The notes under the pieces were generated by a model that saw nothing but the letters and a program-made list of their open reading frames with translations, had not been told where the DNA came from and did not search any database. From Desulfosarcina sp. OttesenSCG-928-A07 (lineage in GTDB: Bacteria > Desulfobacterota > Desulfobacteria > Desulfobacterales > Desulfosarcinaceae), in the NCBI GenBank assembly GCA_030267325.1, contig JAJDJS010000009.1, forward strand, positions 1 to 64,000: 64,000 nt of DNA, given 5' to 3'. This document shows positions 20,740 to 29,399 of the stretch, one piece after another; positions within the stretch are counted from its first letter, which is position 1, and each line of letters begins with the position of its first letter. Both the position numbers and the translations under genes were made by a program.

Positions 20740-20782
20740 AAAAAAAGCGCCTGTTACTCCCTCTTGAGGGAAAAACAGGCGC
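20740..20782 (-). terminator. intrinsic terminator in the gdhA leader
   Basis: Minus strand GCGCCTGTTTTTCCCTC-AA-GAGGGAGTAACAGGCGC followed by TTTTTTT, ending 33 nt before the gdhA ATG. Confidence 0.9.
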
Positions 20783-20842
20783 CGTTGCCTTTTTTGCTGT
20801 TCGGATAACTCAGTTAGGGGAAACCACGCCGTTGTGCTCTCC
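20772..20842 (-). promoter_or_regulatory. ANTAR-type dual-hexaloop antitermination element
   Basis: Minus strand P1 GGAGAGCAC-AACGGC-GTGGTTTCC (20842-20819) and P2 AAAAAAGGC-AACGGC-GCCTGTTTT (20795-20772); identical hexaloops with A1 and G4; P2 overlaps the terminator's left arm. Confidence 0.85.
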
Positions 20843-20861
20843 AGCTGATTATCACATTCTA

Positions 20862-20890
20862 CTTATAATAATGTGCCGGGAGTCTGTCAA
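20862..20890 (-). promoter_or_regulatory. sigma70 promoter for the gdhA leader
   Basis: Minus strand TTGACA (20890-20885), 17-nt spacer, TATAAG (20867-20862). Confidence 0.75.
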
Positions 20891-20909
20891 GGGAAAGCTG
20901 TGAAAAAAT

Positions 20910-21623
20910 TCAGAACAGCTCCCGTGAGAGCAAAATCGCCTCGGACACCTCCATCATGGTTTTCCGCATGTCCATGCTTCGCTTCTGGATCCAGCGATAG
21001 GCTTCGTCCCCGCTGAGATGATTCCGCTCCATGATGATCTCCTTGGCCCGTTCAATGGTTTTTCTGGATTTCAACTCTTCCTGGATCACCTTGGTTTTGA
21101 CGATCAGCTCGGTGTTTAAAATAGCCAAGGCAGCTTGATTGGCCACAGTGGTGAGAAGATGGATATCGGTTTCGGAAAAGGTATGGGGGGTTGTCGTAAA
21201 ACAGTTGAGCGCGCCGATGGTTTTGTCTTTTTTGACCTGCAGGGGCACCCCGGCCATGGAAACCAGACCCAGGGTTTGGGCCATTTTTTTTTCTTTAAAG
21301 ATTTCGCACTGGAGAACATCCGGAATCATCAGCGGTTGCTGGTGGGTCACCACATACCCCACAACCCCCTCACCCAGTCCCAGGGACCGATCTATCACAT
21401 AGGCCGGTTCAATGGCCTGGGTGGCTTTGAGGCGGATCTGGGGCGGGCGGACCTCTTCATCCACCAGCCAGAGGGAACAGATATTGACCTCCGTAACCTT
21501 GGCCACCACCATGACAATCAGTTTAAGTAAATCTTCCAGAAAAAGGTCCGATGAAATCGCCTGACTGATGTTCATCAAGGCCTTGATGTAATCTTCATGG
21601 TGGGCGTTTGTGGTATCTGGCAT
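20910..21623 (-). CDS. GAF-ANTAR RNA-binding antiterminator
   Basis: GAF-like region (VTEVNICSLWLVDEE...GEGVVGYVVTHQQPLMIPDV) and C-term ANTAR (LKSRKTIERAKEIIMERNHLSGDEAYRWIQKRSMDMRKTMMEVSEAIL); start taken at MPDTTNAHHED (21623). Confidence 0.88.
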   Translation of the reverse strand: MPDTTNAHHEDYIKALMNISQAISSDLFLEDLLKLIVMVVAKVTEVNICSLWLVDEEVRPPQIRLKATQAIEPAYVIDRSLGLGEGVVGYVVTHQQPLMIPDVLQCEIFKEKKMAQTLGLVSMAGVPLQVKKDKTIGALNCFTTTPHTFSETDIHLLTTVANQAALAILNTELIVKTKVIQEELKSRKTIERAKEIIMERNHLSGDEAYRWIQKRSMDMRKTMMEVSEAILLSRELF

Positions 21624-21816
21624 AAAATTGCTGTGCGTTCTTTTTTCGTCGGGTTGGGTATGGGCTGAAACTCCCGGATTCTCAGCCGGAAGAGGGATTT
21701 GCTGTTCGAAAACGATGACAAAAAACCGAAGGTGACACACCCGATCGTATCGGGCGAGGGTGGCTTCCGTCAACCCATCGCCCGATATTTTTTTCATTTC
21801 AGCCCGGTCCACCCCG

Positions 21817-23388
21817 CTAGCCGGAAAAGGCGGCTTGCTGACTGGCCTGGTCTTTCAGCATGAACCGCTTGATTTTTCCGGTGGCGGTCTTGGGCAGATC
21901 ATCCACAAACTCAACCCACCGCGGATATTTATAGTGTGCCAGGGCTTTTTTGACGTACGCCTTAATATCGGCGGCCAGCTCATCAGAGGGGCTCACACCG
22001 GATTTCAATACCACATAGGCTTTGGGCTTGATGAGGTTTTCGTGGTCCGGTGCGCCTACCACCGCACATTCCAGCACATCCGGATATTCCATGATACAGG
22101 CTTCCACTTCAATGGGGGAAACCCAGATGCCACCGACTTTGAGCATGTCATTGGACCGTCCCACATAAAAAAAGTACCCGTCCTCATCCTGGAAAAACTT
22201 GTCGCCGGTATTGAGCCAGGCGCCCAGCATGGTGGACTTTGTTTTTTCATGTTTGTTCCAGTAATGGGCGGCGTTGCTGTCTCCCTTGATCAAAAGCGTT
22301 CCCATCTCTCCCTGGGGCAGATCATTGAGATTTTCATCCACAATGCGGGCCTCATAGCCGGGAACCAGTTTTCCGGTTGCGCCCACCCGCATGTCATCTT
22401 CCCGGTTGGAAACATAGATATGGGTGATTTCCGTTGACCCAATGCCATCCAGAATATGGACGCCAAACCGTTCCCGCCATTTTTTGAAAATTTCCGGCGG
22501 CAGGGCTTCACCCGCTGACGGACAGATGCGCACACCGTTCAGATGGCCGGGTTCATGGACCAGCATGCTGCCGAACAGGGTGGGAACACCGAAAAAAATC
22601 GTCGGATTGTATTGGTCAATGGCGGAAAACATGGATTCCGGGGTCGGACGGCCCGGATGGTACACGGCCGTGGCCCCCACGCTAAAGGGAAAATACAGCG
22701 CGTTTCCCAGCCCATAGGCAAAAAACAGCTTTGCCGCAGAAAGGCACACATCCGACTCCCGCACCTTCAGGACCTGCTTGCCATAGGTTTCCGCCGCATA
22801 CACCATGTCGTGGTGAAGATGCACGGTTCCCTTGGAAAGTCCGGTGGACCCCGAGCTGTACAGCCAGAAACAGGAATCATCGGGCGTTGTGGGAGCGGCT
22901 TCGAGGACATCCGACTGGCTTTCCTTCCACGGTTCAAAGGTCAGGTCCGATCCGGCAGCGCCCTTTCCCACCACAATCACCTGCTCCAGAAAACCCAAGC
23001 TCGGACGGATACTATTGATGATCTCCAAAAGGCTTTCATCCACCATCAATATCCTTGCCCGGCTGTCATTGAGAAAATAGGTGTAATCCTTGGGCCGCAT
23101 CAGGGTGTTGAGGCAGATGGGCACCGCGCCGATCTTGATGGCCCCGAAAAACGCCTGGGGATAGGCTTCCATGTCCAGCAACAGGAGGGCAACGCGGTCC
23201 TCCATGCGGACGCCCAGGGATTTCAGGCCGTTTCCCACCTGGTTGACGCCTTTTTGGATCTGGCCATAGGTGAGCCGCCGGTCTTCGCAAATCACTGCGA
23301 TCTTATCTTTTCGGCCTTCACGGATATTACGATCCACAAAATAATCCGCAGCATTGAACGTGTCCGGCAAATTGAGCGTAAATTCCAT
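21817..23388 (-). CDS. bamY: benzoate-CoA ligase family protein
   Basis: FWLYSSGSTGLSKGTVHLHHDM AMP-binding motif, benzoate-CoA-ligase-like overall (EFTLNLPDTFNAADYFVDRNI), C-term KTATGKIKRF; located next to bam genes. Confidence 0.85.
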   Translation of the reverse strand: MEFTLNLPDTFNAADYFVDRNIREGRKDKIAVICEDRRLTYGQIQKGVNQVGNGLKSLGVRMEDRVALLLLDMEAYPQAFFGAIKIGAVPICLNTLMRPKDYTYFLNDSRARILMVDESLLEIINSIRPSLGFLEQVIVVGKGAAGSDLTFEPWKESQSDVLEAAPTTPDDSCFWLYSSGSTGLSKGTVHLHHDMVYAAETYGKQVLKVRESDVCLSAAKLFFAYGLGNALYFPFSVGATAVYHPGRPTPESMFSAIDQYNPTIFFGVPTLFGSMLVHEPGHLNGVRICPSAGEALPPEIFKKWRERFGVHILDGIGSTEITHIYVSNREDDMRVGATGKLVPGYEARIVDENLNDLPQGEMGTLLIKGDSNAAHYWNKHEKTKSTMLGAWLNTGDKFFQDEDGYFFYVGRSNDMLKVGGIWVSPIEVEACIMEYPDVLECAVVGAPDHENLIKPKAYVVLKSGVSPSDELAADIKAYVKKALAHYKYPRWVEFVDDLPKTATGKIKRFMLKDQASQQAAFSG

Positions 23389-23491
23389 GCGTGTTCTCCT
23401 TTTCAAAGGTTTCGGGATTGTGTTTTCTATCCATCCCGGAAATGTGTTCATCCATCATATTTTAACAATTCGGCTTTGACTGAAAAGAACA

Positions 23492-23510
23492 ATTGCAAAT
23501 GAAGTGCCTT
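23492..23510 (-). promoter_or_regulatory. sigma54 (-24/-12) promoter upstream of bamY
   Basis: Minus strand AAGGCACTTCATTTGCAATT: GG-N10-GC with GGCAC and TTGCA elements, about 100 nt before the CDS. Confidence 0.7.
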
Positions 23511-23671
23511 ATGAATATAAATTTATTTCATCAGATAAATATTATTTTATTAAATGATTTTGCCCTTTATTTGCTATTTCCACCCTCGAAAAGGGGAAAT
23601 GGCCTCATTTTTAAGATGAAAAAAACTTGCACGCGTAGAAAAAAATTTTCAGGTGGGACCGGAAATACGGC

Positions 23672-23703
23672 ATCGCACCAAAAGCATTCCGAAGGGGTGC
23701 GAT
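23672..23703. repeat. inverted repeat ATCGCACC-N16-GGTGCGAT
   Basis: Read directly; about 180 bp upstream of the sigma54 site. Confidence 0.6.
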
Positions 23704-23835
23704 AGAGGGGAGAATGGATGGGGTGGATTTTGGCAAATGGTGGGATACGCTGCGCATTCATGCCATAGGGTGGCCACATGACATAACCTGTGAATTCATC
23801 CAAACCCTTTGTGTTGTGAAGCTCCGCCCACCGCC

Positions 23836-25233
23836 TTACGACTCATCCGGATCCATGCCGAATTTTCGGATTTTGCTGCGAAGTGTGGGCAGCGAGACCC
23901 CAAGCAGGCGGGCGGCCTGGGTCCGATTCCAGCCCACCCGTTGCAGTACTTTCAGAATATGCTGGTGCTCAATATTGGAAAGATCCGGTGTGCCGGTATC
24001 GTTGCCTCCATCAGCCGGGTGCGCGGCAGTATGGTGCTGGGCCAGCACGGCCTCAATATCTTCCATCAATATCACATTGCTTCTGGATTGGATCACGGCC
24101 GCGGTAATGACGTTTTTAAGTTCCCGCACATTTCCGGGCCAGTTGTGGCCGACCAGCGCAGTGAGGGCATTGGATTCGATCCGCAGGCCGGTTTTTCCCA
24201 TGGACCGCCCCACCATGGCAAGAAAATGACGGACCAGATCCGGGATATCATCCAGCCGGTCCCGCAGGGGCGGCACTGTGACGGGAATCACGTTGAGCCG
24301 GAAAAACAGATCCCGCCGAAACTGTCTGTCCCGGACCATCTGGTCCAGGTCCCGGTGGGTGGCGGCCAGAACCCGGCAATGGGCCGGATGGGGATAACGG
24401 CCGCCCACCCGGATATATTCGCGCCGTTCCAGAAACCCCAGCAGCTTCCCCTGAATTCCCAAGGGTAATTCTCCGATTTCATCCAGAAAAAGGGTGCCTT
24501 CGCCGGCCAGTTCAATCTGTCCGGGCTTGGTCTGGGTCGCACCGGTAAACGCCCCTTTTTCGTGGCCGAACAACTCGCTTTCAAGCAAGGTTTCCACCAC
24601 AGCCGAACAATCCATGGTAATAAACGGAGATGCGTGATTTTTGCTGTTTTTGTGAATCACCCGGGCAATGAGTTCTTTTCCGGTACCGGTTTCCCCCTGG
24701 ATCAGGGCCGTGGCGTCATTCTGGCACAAAACGCCCATGGTTTTGAACAAATCAAGAACAGCCCGGCTTTTTCCGATGATGGTATCACTGTCCAGTACAT
24801 CTTCGGGCGCATCTTCCGAATCCGGGGAAACCGGTGCTTTTCGTTCCGCCCGGATGGCCCGGACCGCTTTTTCCACGGCAGATTCAATTTCGTCCGCATC
24901 CAGTGGCTTGTGGATATAATCGTAGGCCCCGCGTTTCATGGAGGTAATGGCTTTTTCCATGTCATGAAACGCGGTGATCATGATGACTTTGGGGGGCGCG
25001 GCAAAAAGGGCGTTGACCCGGTCCAGAACATCAAACCCGGTTCCGTCGGGGAGCCGGATATCCAGAATCACCACATCCGGTGAAAAACTGACCAAAAGGT
25101 CCTTGCCCGTACGCGCCGATGACGCGGTCTGAACCACGTATCCCCGTTCGGTGAGAAACATCTCCAGGGATTCGAGGATCGGCACCTCATCATCAATGAT
25201 CAGCACCCGGGCCGGTCCAATCTTGGACATCAA
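23836..25233 (-). CDS. sigma54-dependent response regulator (NtrC family)
   Basis: REC domain, GETGTGKELIARVIH, GAFTGATQ, C-term Fis-type HTH. Confidence 0.93.
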   Translation of the reverse strand: MMSKIGPARVLIIDDEVPILESLEMFLTERGYVVQTASSARTGKDLLVSFSPDVVILDIRLPDGTGFDVLDRVNALFAAPPKVIMITAFHDMEKAITSMKRGAYDYIHKPLDADEIESAVEKAVRAIRAERKAPVSPDSEDAPEDVLDSDTIIGKSRAVLDLFKTMGVLCQNDATALIQGETGTGKELIARVIHKNSKNHASPFITMDCSAVVETLLESELFGHEKGAFTGATQTKPGQIELAGEGTLFLDEIGELPLGIQGKLLGFLERREYIRVGGRYPHPAHCRVLAATHRDLDQMVRDRQFRRDLFFRLNVIPVTVPPLRDRLDDIPDLVRHFLAMVGRSMGKTGLRIESNALTALVGHNWPGNVRELKNVITAAVIQSRSNVILMEDIEAVLAQHHTAAHPADGGNDTGTPDLSNIEHQHILKVLQRVGWNRTQAARLLGVSLPTLRSKIRKFGMDPDES

Positions 25234-26774
25234 CTTCCTCCCACCGGCATCATGAGGGTGAACACCGCACCGGGAAAAACGTTTTCATCAATTTCCAGCC
25301 ATCCGCCATGCTCCCTGGCCACCCGTTCGGTGTTGGTGAGCCCCAGCCCGGTCCCCTTGGTCTTTGTGGTAAAAAAAGGCTTCCGAATTTCATGGATCAG
25401 GTCTGCCGGAATGCCGCAGCCCTGGTCGTGAATCCGGACTGCCGCATACCGCTTGGCGTTTTTCCACACCACACCAATGGAAATCCGAATCTCGCCGCCC
25501 TGGGGAGACGCGTCAATGGCGTTCAGCAGAAGATTCATCACGGCCTGCTGAAACCGCTCCGCATCAAGGGGCACTTTGGGCATGGCCACATCCTGCTGAA
25601 AACGGACAACAATGGATTTTTCCCTGAATTTTTCCGCCAGCAGTTCGGTGTATTGATACATGAGGACCTGAATGTCCACGGGCCGGGGACTCAGATCCAG
25701 AGGCTTGGCAAAATCCAGGAGTTCCTGGAGAATCCGCTCCAGACGTTTGACTTCCTGCACGGATATATCCAGCCGGCGGCCGTCGTTTCCCTGGAGCAGG
25801 GCGTTTTTTTTCAGCACCTGAAGGTTGAGTTTGATGGCGGACAGGGGGTTGCGAATCTCGTGGGACAAGGATGCCGTAATCTGGCCGATGGTGGCCATGC
25901 GTTCTGCCTCACGCACCTTGGCCTCCATTTTGACCCGTTCGGTGATGTCCCGGCAAATGGCGATGGTGGACGGATAATCGTCATAGTGGGTCACCCGTGA
26001 GAGAATTTCCGTGGGAAAGGTCCGGCCGTCTCCATTAAGGCGCATGTATTCAAAGGCCTTGGGGGATGTTAATTTTCCGATGAGCATCCCCCGCTGGTAC
26101 ATGTCGGTAATTTTCTTCCGGCTGCCCGGAGCCACAAAATCCACGAACTTTCGGCCCACAACCGAATTTTCAGGCAACTGGTGAATTTTGGCAAAGGCCG
26201 GATTGGCAAAAACAATGGTTTCATCCCGGATCACCACATACCCGTCGTTGATCTCTTCCACCAGGGTCTTGTATTTGCGCTCGGACTCGGCAAGTTCCGC
26301 CGTCCGGCGCTTCACCTCCCCTTTCAGGGACAGATTGTGCTCACGGATCCGTTTTTCATGCATGGTTTGGGAAAGCAGGCTGTGCTGCTGCACCACATAG
26401 GCCATACACCGGTTCACCCGGACGATGTGGTCGTGGCACTGATCCGGCGGAAAATCCGCGAAGATCAAAGGCGTTACGATTTCCCGGAAAAGTTCAAAAG
26501 CAGTCTGGACATGGGAGAGAAGAAATCCGGCGTTCAGCCGAAATGCGGTGATGGTGCGGATAAACTCGTCGATTTTTGAGGGATCATCATAAAGGACAAT
26601 CCAGATATTGCCTTCGTAGGCATCAGAAACCGTTCTGTGCAGTTCTTCAACAGGGCGCTCGGAATATTTTTCGCACACGCCGATGTGGAGCCGATGCACC
26701 CATTTTTCCAGTATATTCCGGCGGTGCTGGTGAAAAAAAGCTTCCAACGGCGACTGAGATGCGGGTGCTGTCAT
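25230..26774 (-). CDS. PAS-domain sensor histidine kinase
   Basis: PAS region, SHEIRNPLSAIKLNLQVL H-box, N/G boxes; overlaps response regulator start. Confidence 0.92.
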   Translation of the reverse strand: MTAPASQSPLEAFFHQHRRNILEKWVHRLHIGVCEKYSERPVEELHRTVSDAYEGNIWIVLYDDPSKIDEFIRTITAFRLNAGFLLSHVQTAFELFREIVTPLIFADFPPDQCHDHIVRVNRCMAYVVQQHSLLSQTMHEKRIREHNLSLKGEVKRRTAELAESERKYKTLVEEINDGYVVIRDETIVFANPAFAKIHQLPENSVVGRKFVDFVAPGSRKKITDMYQRGMLIGKLTSPKAFEYMRLNGDGRTFPTEILSRVTHYDDYPSTIAICRDITERVKMEAKVREAERMATIGQITASLSHEIRNPLSAIKLNLQVLKKNALLQGNDGRRLDISVQEVKRLERILQELLDFAKPLDLSPRPVDIQVLMYQYTELLAEKFREKSIVVRFQQDVAMPKVPLDAERFQQAVMNLLLNAIDASPQGGEIRISIGVVWKNAKRYAAVRIHDQGCGIPADLIHEIRKPFFTTKTKGTGLGLTNTERVAREHGGWLEIDENVFPGAVFTLMMPVGGS

Positions 26775-26823
26775 GGACCGCCATCCTTCTTGCGGTTGCG
26801 GCACGGTAATAAACAGGCAGGAT

Positions 26824-26849
26824 CGCCCGGATGGAGGACCATCCGGGCG
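26824..26849. repeat. GC-rich hairpin CGCCCGGATGG-AGGA-CCATCCGGGCG between the Zn-ribbon and kinase genes
   Basis: 11-bp perfect stem, no U-tract. Confidence 0.7.
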
Positions 26850-26868
26850 TAAATCAGACGTTTTTCCC

Positions 26869-27300
26869 TTATGCTTTCTGGAAAACGTAATTGAGCTGGC
26901 CGTTGGGAAGGGTGTTGACCCGGGTGGTCATTTCCGTGCCGACACTGACCGTCTCCGGGGTGAGGCCGCTGTCCAGCCGTCCGAAGACCTGGTAATCGCC
27001 GTAGTCCACCATGGCGATGGTATAGGGAATATCCCCTTCAAATCCCACGGGCGCAAAGGTGAGCTGGCTGTAGGACACCAGTTTGCCTTTCCCGGTTACT
27101 TCCTTCCATTCCATGGTGCTGGACAGGCAGCCGCAGCAATCGGCCCGGGGCGGAAAAAAATCCGCATTGCAGGCCTTGCAGTGGGTGTACATCACTTTGC
27201 CGTTTTCCAGATAATCAATAAAATCATTCACCTTTGTGGTCTTGGTGAAGCTTACCGTGCCGAATTTGGCGAAACGGACATCTTCCTGTTTTTTGCTCAT
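26869..27300 (-). CDS. Zn-ribbon OB-fold protein (thiolase partner, DUF35 type)
   Basis: YTHCKACNADFFPPRADCCGC zinc ribbon followed by OB-like region. Confidence 0.88.
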   Translation of the reverse strand: MSKKQEDVRFAKFGTVSFTKTTKVNDFIDYLENGKVMYTHCKACNADFFPPRADCCGCLSSTMEWKEVTGKGKLVSYSQLTFAPVGFEGDIPYTIAMVDYGDYQVFGRLDSGLTPETVSVGTEMTTRVNTLPNGQLNYVFQKA

Positions 27301-27313
27301 TTTATCCTCCAGC

Positions 27314-28483
27314 CTACTGGTTGCCCAAAATGGTCACATTGCCGTAAATGCCCACGCCGCCGATGTTATGCACCAGACCGATCTGGGGGTCTTTCACCTG
27401 CATGTCACCGGCTTCTCCGCGAAGCTGGAGCACGATGGTCCGGACCTGGCTGCCGCCGGTGGCGCCGATGGGATGTCCCTTGGAGAGCAGTCCGCCGTCC
27501 ACGTTTACCGGGATGCTGCCTTCCTTGTAGGTCTCTTTGCCCCGGATCAGGTCCTTGGCCCCGCCCGGCTCCGCAAATCCCAGGGCTTCATAGGCCAGAA
27601 GCTCGGCAATGGTAAAGCAGTCGTGGACTTCCGCCACATCAATGTCCTTGGGACCCACGCCAGCCATTTTATAGGCGGCCTGGGCTGCCTGCTCAGCGGC
27701 TTTAAGGCCGTAGAGTTTATCCCGACCGGTGAGGTTCACGCTGGCACTGGCCGCGCCCACGCCCAGAATCCAGACGGGTTTTTTGCTGAACAGCTTGGCT
27801 TTTTCTTCGCTGGCCACAATCAGGCAGGAAGTGCCGTCGGCATTGGCGCAGCAATCGCCGACCCGAAGCGGGCTGGATACCAGATTGGACATCATGTCTT
27901 CGGGATTGGTAAACATCTCCGGGGTTACGGCCTTGCGGTAAACCGCCCGGTCGTTGATCTGGCCGTAGGTGGCAGCTTTCACCCGGACTGCCGCCAGATC
28001 TTCCAGGGTGGTGCCGTATTTGGCCATATGGGCCTGGGCATGCATGGCGTAATAGGCCGGCATCATGGTGCCGAAGGGGCTTTCCCACTGGATATCCGCC
28101 CCGCGGCCCATGCGTTCCTGGGATTCGGCAGAGGAGATTTCAGACATTTTCTGGAGCCCGATCACGGCCACCACATCATGGGCCCCGGAGGCCACCATGG
28201 AATAGGCCAGTTTAAGGCCGGTGCTGGAAGAAGAGCACAGGGATTCCACATAAAAAGTGGGCTGGGGATTAAGGCCCAGGTATTCGGCAATCACGGCAGA
28301 CGGTGACCGCTGCTTGTCATATTCGGGTGCAGAGCAAAATACCGAAGCGTCAATGTCTTTGGCGGTAATGCCGGCATCGGTAACCGCCTCTTTGAATCCC
28401 TCAAAAGCCAGTTCCCGGATAGAACCCGGATACTTGCGGACAAAAGCGCTTTGTCCGACACCAATAATAGCCACTTTTTTCAT
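27314..28483 (-). CDS. thiolase family protein
   Basis: MKKVAIIGVGQSAF; CSSSSTGLKLAYSMVASGAHDVV; GGLLSKGHPIGATGG. Confidence 0.92.
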   Translation of the reverse strand: MKKVAIIGVGQSAFVRKYPGSIRELAFEGFKEAVTDAGITAKDIDASVFCSAPEYDKQRSPSAVIAEYLGLNPQPTFYVESLCSSSSTGLKLAYSMVASGAHDVVAVIGLQKMSEISSAESQERMGRGADIQWESPFGTMMPAYYAMHAQAHMAKYGTTLEDLAAVRVKAATYGQINDRAVYRKAVTPEMFTNPEDMMSNLVSSPLRVGDCCANADGTSCLIVASEEKAKLFSKKPVWILGVGAASASVNLTGRDKLYGLKAAEQAAQAAYKMAGVGPKDIDVAEVHDCFTIAELLAYEALGFAEPGGAKDLIRGKETYKEGSIPVNVDGGLLSKGHPIGATGGSQVRTIVLQLRGEAGDMQVKDPQIGLVHNIGGVGIYGNVTILGNQ

Positions 28484-28545
28484 ATTTTTTCCTCTGTTGA
28501 AGGGGGTTACAAATGAACATGCGCCCGTGTTTTTGAACATGCTGG

Positions 28546-28592
28546 AAAAATTCCGCGTTTTGACGGTATCAAGGGGTCGTCAAAACGCGGAA
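28546..28592 (-). terminator. long-stem intrinsic terminator between the SDR and thiolase genes
   Basis: Minus strand TTCCGCGTTTTGACG-N12-CGTCAAAACGCGGAA then TTTTT; 15-bp perfect stem. Confidence 0.75.
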
Positions 28593-28627
28593 GCCACACT
28601 TTTCAGCACTTCATCTCAGCACCGGTA

Positions 28628-29377
28628 TCATATGTACTGTCCGCCGTCCACCCGGATGACGTCACCGGTCACATGCTTGGCTTTGTCCGAGGCCAGGAAA
28701 ACAATCACATTGGCCAGATCTTCGGGCTCGCCCACGCGTTTGAGCACACTTTCAGCCATGGCCATGTCAACGACCTTGTCCCGGGCCTCGGATGCCCGCA
28801 GCATGGGGGTTTCGATCAGACCCGGGGCCACGGCGTTGACCGTCACACCAAAACTGCCGAGCTCTTTGGCCACTGCTTTGGTATAGCCGATGATGCCGGC
28901 CTTGGAGGCTGAATAGTTGGTCTGGCCGAATTTTCCGCGCATGCCGTTGATGGAGGTCACATTGATGATGCGGCCGTATTTCTGATCCTTGAACAGGGGG
29001 GCAACATGGCGGGTAAAATTGAAGTAGCCTTTGAGGTTGACGTCAATGACCCGATCCCACTGTTCTTCGGTCATTTTCCAGCAGACCCCGTCCCAGTTCA
29101 TCCCGGCATTGTTCACCAGAATGTCGATCCGGCCAAAGGCGTCCAGGGCGGCTTTGACCACCGCTTCAGCATCCGTAAAGGAAGCAATATCGCATTTGAC
29201 GCAAATGGCCTTGCGCCCCATGGCCTCAATCTGTTTTTTGACCGCCTCGGCCTCTTCCTTGTGGTTCCGGTAGGTGAGGCAGACATTGGCCCCTTCTTCA
29301 CCCAGCATCAGTGATGCAGCGGTTCCGATACCCTGAGAGCCACCGGTGATAATTGCATTTTTGCCTTTCAGCAGCAT
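28628..29377 (-). CDS. SDR family 3-oxoacyl reductase / 3-hydroxyacyl-CoA dehydrogenase
   Basis: TGGSQGIG, NNAG, YSASKAG motifs. Confidence 0.92.
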   Translation of the reverse strand: MLLKGKNAIITGGSQGIGTAASLMLGEEGANVCLTYRNHKEEAEAVKKQIEAMGRKAICVKCDIASFTDAEAVVKAALDAFGRIDILVNNAGMNWDGVCWKMTEEQWDRVIDVNLKGYFNFTRHVAPLFKDQKYGRIINVTSINGMRGKFGQTNYSASKAGIIGYTKAVAKELGSFGVTVNAVAPGLIETPMLRASEARDKVVDMAMAESVLKRVGEPEDLANVIVFLASDKAKHVTGDVIRVDGGQYI

Positions 29378-29399
29378 AATGTTTCTCCCTCCCTGGACC

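Noticed and set aside
22543-23502. 319 aa plus-strand ORF
   Set aside because: Antisense shadow of the benzoate-CoA ligase gene
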